From Ardenticatenaceae bacterium (GTDB lineage Bacteria > Chloroflexota > Anaerolineae > Promineifilales > Promineifilaceae): a stretch of 64,000 nt of DNA. A program made the translations under genes and the position numbers. The stretch lies in the NCBI GenBank assembly GCA_020634565.1, contig JACKBN010000021.1, positions 15,443-79,442 of the forward strand, in the 5' to 3' direction. A model generated the notes under the pieces. It was given only the letters and a program-made list of their open reading frames with translations. It had not been told where the DNA came from and did no database searches. Position 1 is the stretch's first letter, and the number at the start of each line of letters is the position of its first letter. Of the stretch, positions 16,952 through 25,433 are shown piece by piece.

Positions 16952-17935
16952 TCAGTTGCTTGGATTTTCTATGTTCCGTTGCGTTTGTATAAAATCTGCC
17001 AGTAAGAATGTGCCCCCAATCAAGCTAGTGATAATGACAAGCAGGGAAGTTGAAAGAGAAAGTGCTAGCGCCTGCGACCCATCAATATTGATACTGGTTA
17101 ATAGGCCAACAAGCCCTACTTCACGGATGCCAATGCCGTTAAATGAAATAGGCAAAATAAGAGCAATACCCACAATTGAGAGGCAAAGCAGCAACTGTGT
17201 CCAATTAATTGGTATGTCAATAGCCTTCGCAAGTACCCAAACTGCCCAGGCACTTGTTAGTTGAGCCAAAACACTGACCAAGAGCACTAGCAGTAGGGTA
17301 TATGCGTGACCATGTAATTTTTGATGTATCTCACCAAGTTTTGTGGTTAGCAGAGTTATCCACGGTATTCTATTTTTTTTAACTTGTTGTAGTACAGATC
17401 TTTTATTGAAGAAGCTCAGCAGAGGTATGGCAATTAGTAAAAAGATAGTTAGCCCAGCACCTAGATTTTGCGACTGTTTACCCCAGTTTACGGTATCAGC
17501 CCAACCCCAAATCATTACCCCGGCTAAAAGCAGAATAGCATATAGCATAACGATGCGGCTGATGAAAACTGACAGCGTAGCGTCCATTATTCTTTGGCGG
17601 GAACGGCTAACCTGATAGACACGTAAAGAATCGCCTCCAACAAAGGTAGCGAAGTTGTTGATAAAAAGGGATTGGAAGAATAACTTGCATACGATCAGGA
17701 ACGATAGATCAAATCTCAAAATATGTAAGGCGATGGCCCAGGCAGCCGCGAAAAGGATATTGCTCAGCGCAAAAATGAGGAAACTGCCTGCAAGTGCGGC
17801 CGGGGAAATCTGTTGCAAATTCTGCCACATTTCTGCCAGGGGTATTGTTTTGAGGAGATAGGCTAGCAAAATGGCCGTGCCGCCAATTTTTAGCCACCCT
17901 TGCCACCGCTGCCAAAACCTGGAAAGACTTTGCAT
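16952..17935 (-). CDS. Lysylphosphatidylglycerol synthase-type membrane protein (YbhN/AglD-like)
   Basis: 327 residues with about eight membrane segments. Family features include FINNFATFVGGDSLRVYQVSR after the fourth segment and SFNGIGIREVGLVGLL near residue 272. Members with only the membrane part are frequent in glycan loci and have been proposed as flippases or enzymes acting on polyprenyl-linked sugars. The gene lies 6 bp from the downstream end of the methyltransferase gene and 29 bp before the GT2 gene, in the same operon. Confidence 0.85.
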   Translation of the reverse strand: MQSLSRFWQRWQGWLKIGGTAILLAYLLKTIPLAEMWQNLQQISPAALAGSFLIFALSNILFAAAWAIALHILRFDLSFLIVCKLFFQSLFINNFATFVGGDSLRVYQVSRSRQRIMDATLSVFISRIVMLYAILLLAGVMIWGWADTVNWGKQSQNLGAGLTIFLLIAIPLLSFFNKRSVLQQVKKNRIPWITLLTTKLGEIHQKLHGHAYTLLLVLLVSVLAQLTSAWAVWVLAKAIDIPINWTQLLLCLSIVGIALILPISFNGIGIREVGLVGLLTSINIDGSQALALSLSTSLLVIITSLIGGTFLLADFIQTQRNIENPSN

Positions 17936-17941
17936 ACTGGT

Positions 17942-18508
17942 TTAGGCCTTTACAAAAACAGCGCGCAACTCACAAAAGTAGAGCAACTTGCCCGGCCATT
18001 CCAGGCGGAAAGGGTAAAAATAGCTCTGCTGTGGCTGAAGATTGAAGCGCTCGGCAATTTTGGCCAGGTCTGCCTGTCTCAACAAGTTCACATGGGTATC
18101 ATCATGTTTAAAACCAGCTTCTTGGGGGACCGTGATGGCGAGAATGCCACCTGATTTAAGTACCCGAGCCGCTTCGGCAACGGCCGTTTCTACCGAATCT
18201 AGATGCTCCAAGATGTTAGAAGCTAACACACCGTCAAATGAATGATCGGCAAAGGGGAGGGGGTAGGCACCGCTTATGCAGCAGGTAAGACCTTGCTGCT
18301 GACAATATGAAACCGCGAACGGATTGATATCTATCCCAAGGCTAGAAGTGTGGTATTGCTTTAAAAACTCACCAATACCACATCCTACATCCAAGACTTG
18401 CCCGTGAAAATGGCGGACTAAATCCTGAACAAAAAAGCGCCGAATCCAAAAACTAAAGCGGCTGCGATTCAATAAATAATCATGATAAGATTTGTGGTCT
18501 TGGCTCAT
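17942..18508 (-). CDS. SAM-dependent methyltransferase (class I)
   Basis: 188 residues with the Rossmann motifs LDVGCGIGEFL (motif I), SLGIDINPFAV, and FDGVLASNILEHLD. The family methylates small molecules or sugars; within this operon a sugar or lipid-linked acceptor is likely. The start at 18508 gives an ATGA overlap with the upstream GT2 gene, matching the style of this operon. Another ATG at 18520 is possible. Confidence 0.85.
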   Translation of the reverse strand: MSQDHKSYHDYLLNRSRFSFWIRRFFVQDLVRHFHGQVLDVGCGIGEFLKQYHTSSLGIDINPFAVSYCQQQGLTCCISGAYPLPFADHSFDGVLASNILEHLDSVETAVAEAARVLKSGGILAITVPQEAGFKHDDTHVNLLRQADLAKIAERFNLQPQQSYFYPFRLEWPGKLLYFCELRAVFVKA

Positions 18509-19578
18509 CTGTAAATCCATTTTGCTAATCTTAAACCTGGCGCTGCTACTAGCCGAACGGCCGTTTCTACCACCCATATCAAAGCTGGGCTTTTGTCCGA
18601 AACATAATGGGCGTTTAGCTGAGGGCTAAAAATCCTGATTAAGTTTTGCGGATGATGACAAGTTCGTTCTTTCCGCCGGTTTAGTATCCATTTTCTTTCT
18701 GAAAAAAGGGCTATCCAAGCACGCCACTTTGCTTTGAAATCGTTTTTGCCTTGCAAAACAGCATACCCCCAAGAGACAATCTCCATTAGAAAAATAGAAG
18801 GTGCCATTAACAATAGCAGCCAGCCATTCAACAAGCTAAACAATGAGAGATAGCGATTACGTTCCAAATAAAACATTTTTTGCGGCGAAAAACTGGGAGT
18901 GTAAGCATGGCGGACAATAGAATTGGGTACGACCGTACATACATACCCTGCACACCAAATCCGTAATGATAAATCAGTATCTTCGTAATACATAAAAAAC
19001 TTTTCTGCAAACCCGCCCAGTGTTTGGAATAAAGCCCGTGGCATGATAAAAGCGGCCCCGCTAACAGCACTAACTGGATATGGTGGTGCCTGTGAGATTA
19101 GTTTGCCATAGCCTTCGCAATAAGTTAGTCCGGAAAAATGGATCGTGTTGCCACAGGTGTTTATATAATTTGGTTTGTCGGCAAAAACAACTTGGGGCGT
19201 TGCTGCGCCAATGGTTTTGTCCGCTGCCAAAGTCTCCAGCAAGGGTGGCAGCCAACTTTGCTCTACCAAGGTATCTGGATTCAAAAAAGCAATGTATTCT
19301 CCAGTTGCCAAATACGTCGCACGATTGTTGGCTGCGGCAAATCCAATGTTTGTTTTGCTCTCTTGGATACAAACGGCTGTAAACTTTTCCCGAATGAGTT
19401 GTACCGTATCGTCGCTAGAAGCGTTGTCGAACACAATAATTTCATAGGGTTTGTGCGTGTTAGCTTGAAGTGCCTCTAAGCAGTCTACGATGTACTGGCT
19501 GCTGTTATACGTTACGATAATCACCGATACGATGGGATTATCGGCTTTGATGTTTGTATCAATCGATGGAAGATTCAT
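18505..19578 (-). CDS. GT2 family glycosyltransferase (rhamnosyltransferase-like)
   Basis: 357 residues. Motifs are VSVIIVTYNSSQYI, IVFDNASSDDTV, TNIGFAAANNRA, the DXD-like AFLNPDTLVE and the acceptor-side FFMYYEDTDLSLRIW, the pattern of WbbL/RfbF-type enzymes building cell-surface polysaccharide. A hydrophobic stretch around residues 240-262 may bind the membrane. It overlaps the GT87 gene upstream by 20 bp and the methyltransferase downstream. Confidence 0.93.
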   Translation of the reverse strand: MNLPSIDTNIKADNPIVSVIIVTYNSSQYIVDCLEALQANTHKPYEIIVFDNASSDDTVQLIREKFTAVCIQESKTNIGFAAANNRATYLATGEYIAFLNPDTLVEQSWLPPLLETLAADKTIGAATPQVVFADKPNYINTCGNTIHFSGLTYCEGYGKLISQAPPYPVSAVSGAAFIMPRALFQTLGGFAEKFFMYYEDTDLSLRIWCAGYVCTVVPNSIVRHAYTPSFSPQKMFYLERNRYLSLFSLLNGWLLLLMAPSIFLMEIVSWGYAVLQGKNDFKAKWRAWIALFSERKWILNRRKERTCHHPQNLIRIFSPQLNAHYVSDKSPALIWVVETAVRLVAAPGLRLAKWIYR

Positions 19579-20794
19579 CTGGAATTATTGCTGAATTAGC
19601 AGTTGTTATGGTGCTGCTGGCTCTACGGGTTTTGGCAACCACGAAGAAATAAAAAAGGATACCTGTTATAAGCGGCACGGTTGCCGTAAATGTGTCGCTT
19701 TTACGGCTATCAGCTAGCCAGAGTGTGCCCCACGGCATGATGAATGCTAATAGCAGCCAAGCCAAAGCTGCTGCGCCACGTTTACGTGTAATCAGGAAAA
19801 CAAGCGTTGCTGGAATGAGCAGCAGCAAATGTTCATACACCCAGGCATATGGTGTGATGAGCAAAGAACCAATCAAGGTCAGAGGCATGACTTCTGTTTC
19901 TGTAAGGCTGGTATTGCGGAAAATGATTAGCCCGATGACGGCCGTTACCCCCACCACAAACACCAATCCCAACGCTGCCCACCATTCCGGCAAGATTTCA
20001 TAAGCCAATCCCCACACGGTAGGCGTAATGGCCGTGACTTCCGTTTTCCCCGTGACGTTGAGCCATTCAGAGAGCCAGCCAGGCAACACCAGCCAGCTGA
20101 TCAACAGCATGGCCAGACCACCAGTTGCCGCTCCCGCAATGATTTGCCAGCGCCGCTGCCATAACAGCCACAGTCCAAAAGCGGGTACAAACAGCACAAA
20201 TGCATTCGGTTTTATGATAATGAAAGAGAGTGCAATGCCTGCTAGAAACGGCCGTTCCTGCCGCACCAACCACAAAAACAGGGCCAAAACAAAAAAGAGC
20301 AAAAACGTGATTTGCCCGTTATTCATGCTCACCAGTACTGCGCGATAGGTGAATGTAAACAGGGCCACGAGGCCAAACTCTGCTACCGGCAGCGGCTTTG
20401 GATAATAAGCGTTTATCAGCAGAAACAAGCCGCCGCCCAGCACACAAAGCGAAAATGCCAGCCAGGCGGCTGCCCCCCAGCCCAAGTCTAGCGCGGCAAA
20501 CGGCAATACCAACAGCAGCGTCCACAAGGGAAATGGTGTGCGATCGTCGGGCATCCAGGTGCTGCCCAACTCGGCTCGCAGCGGACTCCATACGGCCGGA
20601 TCATACGGGTCCAGGCCACGCAGAATGGCTTTGCCGCCCGCATACAGGCTCATAAAATCGCGATTGTTGTAGCGTGCTGGCCCGGTAAGCATTTCGTACA
20701 TGCCCCAGGTTAGCAAGCCAAAAACAACAATCAGTAAAATGATCACGATGCCTTTTTGTTGCGCTTTGTTTTGTGAAGCTTCGACTGTGGTCAT
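19559..20794 (-). CDS. GT87-like membrane glycosyltransferase (DUF2029)
   Basis: 411 residues, about ten membrane segments. The first loop has NNRDFMSLYAGGKAILRG and LDPYDPAVW, and later MNNGQITFLLFF, signatures of the GT87 family that includes mycobacterial PimE-type mannosyltransferases using polyprenyl-phosphate mannose. It is the first gene of the twelve-gene minus-strand glycan run. The 190 bp upstream of it, between its start and the terminator of the kinase gene, must hold the operon promoter, but no confident hexamers were identified. Confidence 0.85.
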   Translation of the reverse strand: MTTVEASQNKAQQKGIVIILLIVVFGLLTWGMYEMLTGPARYNNRDFMSLYAGGKAILRGLDPYDPAVWSPLRAELGSTWMPDDRTPFPLWTLLLVLPFAALDLGWGAAAWLAFSLCVLGGGLFLLINAYYPKPLPVAEFGLVALFTFTYRAVLVSMNNGQITFLLFFVLALFLWLVRQERPFLAGIALSFIIIKPNAFVLFVPAFGLWLLWQRRWQIIAGAATGGLAMLLISWLVLPGWLSEWLNVTGKTEVTAITPTVWGLAYEILPEWWAALGLVFVVGVTAVIGLIIFRNTSLTETEVMPLTLIGSLLITPYAWVYEHLLLLIPATLVFLITRKRGAAALAWLLLAFIMPWGTLWLADSRKSDTFTATVPLITGILFYFFVVAKTRRASSTITTANSAIIPDESSID

Positions 20795-20984
20795 AGACGT
20801 CAGTTTAACGCAGTACTATTTTTTATGGGATAGCCAATAAGATTTACCAAAATTGTTTCAGGATGGTGGCACAATGTAATGGTTGGTCTAGCCACATCGT
20901 GCAATAAGCATCTGACGGTTTTGCTTACCATAACTCAGGCCAGATACAAGCAAAATGTAGCATATCCTGCCGATAAAATGAAAA

Positions 20985-21010
20985 AACCCAGGTACTAAAA
21001 GACCTGGGTT
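20985..21010 (-). terminator. Intrinsic terminator after the tyrosine kinase gene
   Basis: AACCCAGGT (20985-20993) and ACCTGGGTT (21002-21010) pair around an 8-nt loop; on the minus strand the stem is followed directly by a run of T residues. It lies 28 bp beyond the kinase stop codon and separates the chain-length cluster from the GT87-led operon. Confidence 0.88.
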
Positions 21011-21038
21011 CGCACAAATATTCGAATTTTGGGTGAAC

Positions 21039-21683
21039 TTAACCGTAGTACGCTTCCATTGAGCTATCAAAAGGCGCATTGGTTAATGTTGCCCCAATGA
21101 TGTTGACGTGGGCTTTTTGCAGAATTTCCTTGGCGCGCTCTGCGTGTTCCCGTCTGGTTTTGCCTGCACTTAGGACCAACAGAACGCCATCAACCTTGGC
21201 TCCCAAAACGGCCGCATCCGTTACCGCATTCACCGGCGGCGCATCAAATAAAATGATGTCCACCTTTTCTTGCAGCCGCGCGATCAGTTGATCTACCTGT
21301 GGCGTGCCCAAAATATCGGCGGGATTGGGTGGTTTGGTTCCGGCGGTAATTAACCACAGGTTTTCTACGGCCGTTTCCTGCAAACGCGGTTCATCATTGT
21401 GCAAAATCGCATCCGTGAAGCCAGGTTCTGCATTCAGATTAAAGAATGTGTGTAAAGACGGCCGTCTTAAATCACAATCCACCAGCACTGTTTTACGGCC
21501 GCTTTGGGCCATCGTCACTGCCAGATTTGCCACCGTGCTGCTCTTGCCTTCACCCGTTACCGGCGATGTCACCACCAGAGAGCGCAGCGGGGATTCCAGA
21601 CTATAAAAAGAAAGATTCGTTCGCAGCGTGCGAAATGCTTCACTTAATGGCGAACGCGGGTTTGTTATTGTTACTAAATCCAT
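21039..21683 (-). CDS. Tyrosine-protein kinase of polysaccharide export (CpsD/CapB-like)
   Basis: Bacterial tyrosine kinase that controls polymer length with a Wzz-like membrane partner. Walker A is SPVTGEGKSST (Lys47), Walker A' is VLVDCDLRRP (Asp69, Asp71), and Walker B is IILFDAPPV. The 214-residue size is that of the split, Gram-positive type with a separate membrane activator. The autophosphorylation cluster at the C-terminus is minimal, only two tyrosines in EAYYG. Two Wzz-like activator candidates are encoded directly upstream. Start at 21683; the next gene upstream ends 40 bp away. Confidence 0.94.
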   Translation of the reverse strand: MDLVTITNPRSPLSEAFRTLRTNLSFYSLESPLRSLVVTSPVTGEGKSSTVANLAVTMAQSGRKTVLVDCDLRRPSLHTFFNLNAEPGFTDAILHNDEPRLQETAVENLWLITAGTKPPNPADILGTPQVDQLIARLQEKVDIILFDAPPVNAVTDAAVLGAKVDGVLLVLSAGKTRREHAERAKEILQKAHVNIIGATLTNAPFDSSMEAYYG

Positions 21684-21723
21684 AATGCACCAAATTTTTG
21701 TTGTTTGATTGACTGATTACCGA

Positions 21724-22374
21724 TTACTGTCCAGGAATCCGGCCAACCACCGGAATTTCCAAATACCGTTCTACATCTTCAGCGCGGCGCACCACGCCAG
21801 ACTCGATCCATTCCAGCACAAAAATAACGATAATACCCAAGATTGCACCCAGAACACCGCCTGCGGCCGTATTGATCTTCACGTTGGGCGTCACCCCCAC
21901 CACTTTGGGATCATCCTGGAACTCAATGGTAATCCGGTCTTCCTGCCGATTTTTGTCGTTTTCCTCATTTTGCCACTGGATGAGCAGGTCGCCCCAAGTG
22001 CGTACAATGTCGTTGCCCAAATCGGGATCGGTGTTTTCTACATTAAGCTGTAGCACCAGCCCCAACCGGTCTGAGGAAACCGTTACATCTCCCAACAGGT
22101 CATTGGCTTCCATGTCCAGCTTTAAGATATTGATGACGTCTTGGGCGCGATAGCTGCTGCTGAGCCATTGCTCATAGTTGCCCAGCAACTCCCGTGCTGC
22201 CTGAGATTGACCAAAATCGGTGCGGGCGGGACGTACCAGCAGCTTGAGGCTGGATTCGTACACGACTGGCTGGATGCGGCTAAAGCCATAGGCTGCTCCG
22301 GCAGTCAAAATCGCCAGCAAAATGATGATCCAGCCCCGCTGGCGCAAAATTCTAAAATAATCGCTTAATTCCAT
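21724..22374 (-). CDS. Wzz/YveK-like chain-length determinant protein
   Basis: 216 residues with a membrane segment near 14-32, an outside domain with alpha-helical stretch, and a second membrane segment near 170-189. The cytoplasmic tail (VVRRAEDVERYLEIPVVGRIPG) resembles the part that contacts and activates CpsD-type kinases. The N-terminus MELSDYFRILRQRGW is typical. It is encoded between the kinase and a second Wzz-like gene. Confidence 0.9.
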   Translation of the reverse strand: MELSDYFRILRQRGWIIILLAILTAGAAYGFSRIQPVVYESSLKLLVRPARTDFGQSQAARELLGNYEQWLSSSYRAQDVINILKLDMEANDLLGDVTVSSDRLGLVLQLNVENTDPDLGNDIVRTWGDLLIQWQNEENDKNRQEDRITIEFQDDPKVVGVTPNVKINTAAGGVLGAILGIIVIFVLEWIESGVVRRAEDVERYLEIPVVGRIPGQ

Positions 22375-22416
22375 AATTCATTCCCCATGAGGTTGAAGCC
22401 CCAGGCTAAAGAGTGT

Positions 22417-23094
22417 CTATTTCTGCTTGGGAATTTCGCCCAAAATGGCAAATCCCATCGCTTCTGCTTCTTCGCGGCTGCGGATGGTGGGGTCAAGGTA
22501 TTCCACCAGAAGCGCCAGCCCTACTCCGGCTGCCAGACCAATCGCGATACGCAGCGGGATGTCCAGCAGGCTGCTCAGGCTGCGTGGCAAGGGGGTCACA
22601 AATGGCTCGTCAAGCAGGGTAAGTACGGCCGTTTCTCCCCCCAACTGCGGCAAAGCGTCTGCATTCTGCTCGCGCAGCACAGTGATGGCTGCGTTCACAA
22701 TCTGGGCCAAAGTCTCGGCATCCCCATGCTGGATAGAAATCTGGAGTCGGCTGCGTACGTTTTCTGCGCCAACGCTGAAGCTGCCGGGTGGAACTTCCAG
22801 GCCTTCTTGAGCGAGTTGATTGGAAACGGCCGTCTTAAAACTCCCGCTCACCGCCCAATCCGTCAGCCCATTCACAATGTACTCCGAGCTGAGCCAGTTG
22901 TAATACCGTTCCTGGTCTGCCAAATCGGCGCTCGGCGTAGGCGGTTGGGCCACAAGAAAGTTGACCCCCACGTTGTAACCGGGTGCGGGCGGCGACTGGT
23001 AAGTGACGGCGCTAAACAAGGCCACCACCAATGGTGGAATCAGCACCAGCAGCCAGCGCCGCCGAAAAATTGCGTAAAAAGCTCGTAGTTCCAT
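22417..23094 (-). CDS. Second Wzz-like chain-length determinant protein
   Basis: 225 residues with the same two-membrane-segment plan (about 14-32 and 180-198) and a tail RSREEAEAMGFAILGEIPKQ. It shares the opening MELRAFYAIFRRRW with the paralogue downstream (MELSDYFRILRQRG), so the pair likely arose by duplication. Two co-polymerase subunits with one kinase suggest a hetero-oligomer. Confidence 0.88.
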   Translation of the reverse strand: MELRAFYAIFRRRWLLVLIPPLVVALFSAVTYQSPPAPGYNVGVNFLVAQPPTPSADLADQERYYNWLSSEYIVNGLTDWAVSGSFKTAVSNQLAQEGLEVPPGSFSVGAENVRSRLQISIQHGDAETLAQIVNAAITVLREQNADALPQLGGETAVLTLLDEPFVTPLPRSLSSLLDIPLRIAIGLAAGVGLALLVEYLDPTIRSREEAEAMGFAILGEIPKQK

Positions 23095-23128
23095 AAATTT
23101 CTGTGGTAATTCGCCAGGATTTGAAGCT

Positions 23129-23177
23129 GTAATTGGGTAACTGAATCATTGCTTGCGCTCCCAATTACTTAATTACA
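23129..23177. repeat. AATTGGG/CCAATTA word-repeat palindrome
   Basis: TAATTGGGTAACTGAATCATTG faces CCAATTACTTAATTAC across a 9-nt GC-rich loop. The element fills most of the gap between the GT4 gene stop and the start of the second Wzz-like gene. It belongs to the same word family as 3158-3210 and 37694-37764. Confidence 0.7.
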
Positions 23178-23179
23178 TC

Positions 23180-24280
23180 TTATCCAATCCCTGCCAAATC
23201 TTCCATTTTCTCTGCCACCAGCGCCTGAATTTGGGCCTTGAAGTGGCTTACATCATACTGCTCGGCATGTTGGCGAATGCGCTGGGGATCCACGTTCTCG
23301 GTATCAAACCCCTCAACCGCCTGGATAATAGCAGCAACCGACTGCTCTGCAAAAAGGGTGCCGGTCACGCCGGGCAAAACGGTCTCTAAAGCGCCACCCG
23401 CAGCATAGGCAATCACCGGGCGTCCGGCGGCCATTGCCTGGATGGGGGCAATGCCAAAATCTTCCTCGCCCGGAAACATGAAGGCGCGACATTTGGCCAG
23501 CAGCGACGGCAGTTCCTCATCCGGCACATAGCCCAGGAACTCAATCGTCGGGCCAGCCATCGCTTCCAGTCTGGCTCTGTCACGACCACTGCCCGCAATG
23601 CGAAGCGGCCGTTTCATTTTGTTAAATGCTTCAATGAGCAAATCAATGCGCCGGTACGGTACCAATCGACCCACCAGCAAATAATAATCCTCAACTTCAT
23701 CGCCAGGAACAAAGCGGGCCGTGTCCACCGGCGGATAGATGATAACCGATTCTCGCCGGTAAACTTTTGCGATTCGCCGACGGACTTCCTGCGAAATTGC
23801 CACGAAATGGTCTACGCGATCGGCCGCCAAACGGTCCCATTGGCGCAGCTTCGTCAAAAACGGGGGCAAAATCGTCCGCGTGAGCCTACCAAGCTGCTCC
23901 TGTTCGGCATATTGGTGATAGCGCCACACATATCGGGTCGGCGTGAGGCAGTAACAAATATGCACCGTATCTGGCCCGGTGATCACTCCGTGGCAAAAGC
24001 CACTCTTGTTGCTGATGACCAGATCGTAACCGCGCAAATCGTGCTGCTCAAATGAGAATGGATAGAGAGGGAAATAAAGCTGCTGCTTACGATGAGAAAA
24101 CGGCAGCTTATCAATAAAATTGGTGCGGATGTCCCAGGTTTGCCAATGGGCTGGCATCTTATCGGGCGCGTAAAGCGAAGTGTGGATGGGAGCAGTTGGG
24201 AACAGATCGACAAGCGCTTCCAGCACATCTTCTGCGCCCCCGATTTGATTCATCCAGTCATGGACCAACGCCACTTTCAT
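23180..24280 (-). CDS. GT4 family glycosyltransferase
   Basis: 366 residues with a GT-B fold. The N-terminal half begins MKVALVHDWMNQIGGAEDVLEAL; the C-terminal half has YLLVGRLVPYRRIDLLIEAF, IEFLGYVPDEELPSLLAKC and the E-x7-E type motif GEEDFGIAPIQAMAAG. It likely adds a sugar from a nucleotide donor during assembly of the polymer controlled by the downstream Wzz-like proteins. The start is only 5 bp after the pspA stop, so both are probably on one transcript. Confidence 0.93.
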   Translation of the reverse strand: MKVALVHDWMNQIGGAEDVLEALVDLFPTAPIHTSLYAPDKMPAHWQTWDIRTNFIDKLPFSHRKQQLYFPLYPFSFEQHDLRGYDLVISNKSGFCHGVITGPDTVHICYCLTPTRYVWRYHQYAEQEQLGRLTRTILPPFLTKLRQWDRLAADRVDHFVAISQEVRRRIAKVYRRESVIIYPPVDTARFVPGDEVEDYYLLVGRLVPYRRIDLLIEAFNKMKRPLRIAGSGRDRARLEAMAGPTIEFLGYVPDEELPSLLAKCRAFMFPGEEDFGIAPIQAMAAGRPVIAYAAGGALETVLPGVTGTLFAEQSVAAIIQAVEGFDTENVDPQRIRQHAEQYDVSHFKAQIQALVAEKMEDLAGIG

Positions 24281-24285
24281 GGGGT

Positions 24286-24960
24286 CTAAATGCCCAGGCG
24301 GTTCATGCGTTCGGCCAGGGCAGATTCCACTTCCAGGCTTTGCATGGCGTCATCCAGTTGATTATCCAGGCTGCTGGCCTGCACTTCCCAGGCGGCATCG
24401 GCATGGTCCAGGCGGCTGCGGATGTTTTCGGCCGCGGTGGCTACCTCGCTGTCCCCCTGGCTCATCAACGAATCTAAGGAGCGCATTGCCTTAGCCGAAA
24501 TCTCTTTGGATTTGGCCAATTGCAGCAAAAAGCCCAGCTCCTGCCGTTCTTGTTTGGCGATGGCCAGCCGTCCTTCCAGCTTGACTTTTACATCGTCGAG
24601 TTTTTCCAGGGCTGAAACCTGTTTTTCTAGCGAGGCATCGTACGTTCTGATTAGTTCCATGGCAGACATGAACTGTTTTTGCGTGACCATTGCTTCCGTT
24701 TGTTTGCCCTGGCGCAAAAAGGTGTCGATGGCCAGATCGAGCCTGGCGGCTTCGTTGGCCAGCGCTTCACGGCGTCGGCGGGATGTTTTCACCTGGGCGT
24801 ACATGGGGGCAATGGTTTGCTTGAATTCGTCAAGTTCGCGTTCTGCCTGACGGATGTAATCGTCGTAGACGGCGAGATCGCTTTTTTGCAGGGCCTTGTC
24901 GGCTGCTTCATGCAGTCTGGCTCTGAATAGGGTTCTAAGTTTTTGTAGTAATGAGGCCAT
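24286..24960 (-). CDS. pspA: PspA/IM30 family envelope-stress protein
   Basis: Peripheral membrane protein of the ESCRT-III-like PspA/Vipp1 family that protects membrane integrity. The 224 residues are almost wholly alpha-helical and charged. The N-terminal amphipathic helix is followed by RARLHEAADKALQKSD and long coiled coils up to about residue 200. The ATG at 24960 is chosen because TATAAT stands six bases before it, leaving no upstream coding room. It lies downstream of pspC and of a LiaF-like gene, a usual envelope-stress neighbourhood, and continues into the GT4 gene. Confidence 0.92.
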   Translation of the reverse strand: MASLLQKLRTLFRARLHEAADKALQKSDLAVYDDYIRQAERELDEFKQTIAPMYAQVKTSRRRREALANEAARLDLAIDTFLRQGKQTEAMVTQKQFMSAMELIRTYDASLEKQVSALEKLDDVKVKLEGRLAIAKQERQELGFLLQLAKSKEISAKAMRSLDSLMSQGDSEVATAAENIRSRLDHADAAWEVQASSLDNQLDDAMQSLEVESALAERMNRLGI

Positions 24961-24966
24961 GGGGCG

Positions 24967-24996
24967 ATTATACAAAGTTAGGAGAGGGTGAGGCAA
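24967..24996 (-). promoter_or_regulatory. Leaderless pspA promoter
   Basis: Minus strand: -35 TTGCCT (24991-24996), 18-bp spacer, -10 TATAAT (24967-24972), then six bases and ATG. Start of transcription would coincide with the start codon. The -35 box overlaps the T-run of the terminator that ends the pspC transcript. Confidence 0.65.
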
Positions 24997-25040
24997 AAAA
25001 ACGGCCGTTTCCTTCACACATTGGTGAGAAACGGCCGTTT
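24995..25040 (-). terminator. Terminator made from two ACGGCCGT copies
   Basis: Two copies of the iterated palindrome (cores at 25001 and 25031) sit 30 bp apart. Because each is self-complementary they pair with each other, and the stem extends through TTTC...GAAA and TCAC...GTGA to about 16 pairs. On the minus strand a run of seven T residues follows. It lies 49 bp after the pspC stop and just before the pspA promoter. Confidence 0.75.
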
Positions 25041-25088
25041 GTCAAACTCGTCTGGCGCCAGGAGATGGGAAAGCCAGACAGGGTCAGC

Positions 25089-25328
25089 TTAGTTAATGAC
25101 GATTTCTTCCTCGTCAAAAGCGTTGGCTTTGGCGACTGGCTCTTCATCAGTGGGCATCAGTACCCACAGAATCAGGTAAGCCAAAATGCCGTGGCCGCCA
25201 CCCAGCGCCAGCAAAACAAAAACCAGGCGCACAATGACGGGGTCAATATTCAAATAGTTGGCCAAGCCACTGCATACGCCACCAACCATTTCATCATGTG
25301 TATTGCGAACTAAACGTTTGTTACTCAT
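25089..25328 (-). CDS. pspC: PspC domain membrane protein
   Basis: 79-residue protein consisting of one PspC domain: LVRNTHDEMVGGVCSGLANYLNIDPVIVRLVFVLLAL then a second hydrophobic stretch GILAYLILWVLMP and an acidic tail. PspC proteins sense envelope stress or interact with PspA-type effectors. A good Shine-Dalgarno GGAGGT precedes the ATG. It lies between the LiaF-like gene and pspA. Confidence 0.93.
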   Translation of the reverse strand: MSNKRLVRNTHDEMVGGVCSGLANYLNIDPVIVRLVFVLLALGGGHGILAYLILWVLMPTDEEPVAKANAFDEEEIVIN

Positions 25329-25433
25329 TTTCTAAATACCTCCACACAGTTGTGATTATTAACAAGTTGATATGCACACCATTACGTGGAAGGTTTTAAA
25401 AGGTTTCACTGATTTACCCGAATGGCCAAAATG

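Noticed and set aside
22387..23088. 233-codon open frame on the plus strand
   Set aside because: It lies opposite the second Wzz-like gene, whose membrane segments and tail motif are clear.
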